A DNA stretch of 64,000 bases, taken from NCBI GenBank assembly GCA_032718475.1, contig JAUCBJ010007659.1, positions 1 through 64,000 on the forward strand. Reading direction: 5' to 3'. The notes under the pieces were generated by a model. The model had not been told where the DNA came from. It saw only the letters and a program-made list of their open reading frames with translations, and searched no databases. Positions 63,275-64,000 of this stretch are shown piece after piece (position 1 is the first letter of the stretch; each line of letters starts with the position of its first letter). The position numbers and the translations under genes are program-made. This DNA is from Nemertoderma westbladi. Its lineage: Eukaryota > Xenacoelomorpha > Nemertodermatida > Nemertodermatidae.

Positions 63275-64000
63275 ACCATTTGAAGTGTTATGGGGCGTCC
63301 TCCAAGGAGACACACTTGCACCATTCTTGTTCATTATTGTGGTTGACTATGTTCTACGCATGTCCTTAGATCATCATAATGATGATGGGGTGATGATAAC
63401 TCCACCTACTGGCTCCAGAAGTCGAGGAAATCCTGCCAAGTACCTAACTGATCTAGACTTTGCTGATGACTTAGGAGTACTCTCAGAATCATTAGAGGGA
63501 GCCCAACGGCTCCTCAGCTCATTAGAACATGCTGCTTCTAGTGTTGGTCTTTTTATTAACTCCAGAAAGACCAAAATTATGACAGTTAACTTTGAAAGTC
63601 CTCAGCAAGTCTCTGATCGGATGAGCATAAGCTCAAAGGATGGTATGCTTGAGCATGTGGACGACTTCTGTTACCTGGGATCATGGATCCGGAAGTCAGG
63701 TGAGGACCTTCGAATACGTTAGGGAAAGGCATGGGCAGCCTTGAATAGGCTTTGCAGGATTTGGAAGTCACCGAGAATTAATCGGAAACTTAAGGTCCGA
63801 TTATTTAGAGCAGCAGTAGTTCCAGTACTCCTCTACGGGAGTCCATGCTGGGCTCTAACTGCTGAGGACACCAAATCTCTGGATGGCACATTCCCAAGAA
63901 TGCTACGCCGGGTTCATTGTGTCAAGTACAATGCACACATCTCCAACCAGACACTATATAACATTGGAGGTGTCTCATTGGTTCCCCCAAGCTTGACACT
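63275..64000 (+). pseudogene. non-LTR reverse transcriptase segment, runs off the window
   Basis: The plus strand carries the RT palm: GVLQGDTLAPFLFII, DLDFADDLGVL (catalytic Asp pair), INSRKTKIMTVN, DDFCYLGSWI, then, after an in-frame TAG at 63720-63722, GKAWAALNRLCRIW, RAAVVPVLLYG and NAHISNQTLYN. The TAG sits where relatives have Lys or Arg. The N-terminal RT and endonuclease are missing at 63275. Whether the tail continues past 64000 cannot be seen. Confidence 0.8.

Overview
This is a stretch of animal nuclear DNA, most likely from a marine invertebrate. The evidence is two spliced exons of a rhodopsin-family GPCR (TM1 near 42.5 kb, TM2-TM3 near 62.5 kb), a BEL/Pao-class LTR retrotransposon, several non-LTR retrotransposon remnants, a tRNA-derived SINE-like element, foldback/MITE-like elements and seven tandem-repeat arrays. 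No prokaryotic features are present. The species cannot be named from the sequence alone.

Layout. 0-3.1 kb: AT-rich non-coding DNA with a decayed non-LTR fragment and dispersed repeats. 3.1-4.5 kb: an array of 63-bp units, resumed at 23.7-25.7 kb. Between the halves sits a young LTR retrotransposon of 19,244 bp (4485-23728) with two 2,252-bp LTRs, TG...CA ends and a 5-bp target-site duplication. 26.7-28.2 kb: a 31-bp satellite. 28.4-29.1 kb: an 18-bp satellite. 29.5-33.6 kb: foldback elements, a rearranged non-LTR copy, a 51-bp repeat with a long perfect inverted repeat, and an RT fragment. 33.7-37.1 kb: a second large block of the same 63-bp satellite. 38.9-41.9 kb: a SINE-like tRNA head followed by a 36-bp satellite. 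42.3-62.6 kb: the GPCR gene, whose first intron (about 19.7 kb) holds foldback elements, nested non-LTR fragments, a 350-bp triplication and a 9.9-kb array of 24-bp units. 63.0-64.0 kb: two parts of a non-LTR element in opposite orientation.

The main object of interest is the giant Pao element. Gag, protease, RT, RNase H and integrase all lie in one reading frame from 8024 to 16507, broken only by two in-frame TAG codons. Downstream, where an env gene sits in the Pao elements that carry one, is a separate 1,200-codon ORF. It has three retroviral-type CCHC zinc knuckles preceded by a region with the motif order of a DEDD 3'-5' exonuclease. I know of no such architecture in BEL/Pao elements. 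The element also carries at least eight dispersed copies of a palindrome with core CAAACCYGYGGGTTTG, in all three reading frames and in non-coding DNA, which points to a nucleic-acid-level signal or a tiny palindromic mobile element. Its gag-pol frame and its LTR are unusually rich in consensus 5' splice-site sequences.

The tandem arrays contain long open frames on both strands, but these follow from unit lengths divisible by three and I do not call them genes. Several arrays carry a recognisable motif in each consensus unit: a paired-class homeodomain palindrome (24-bp), a forkhead core (31-bp), nuclear-receptor half-sites (18-bp) and a C(UUCG)G hairpin (36-bp).
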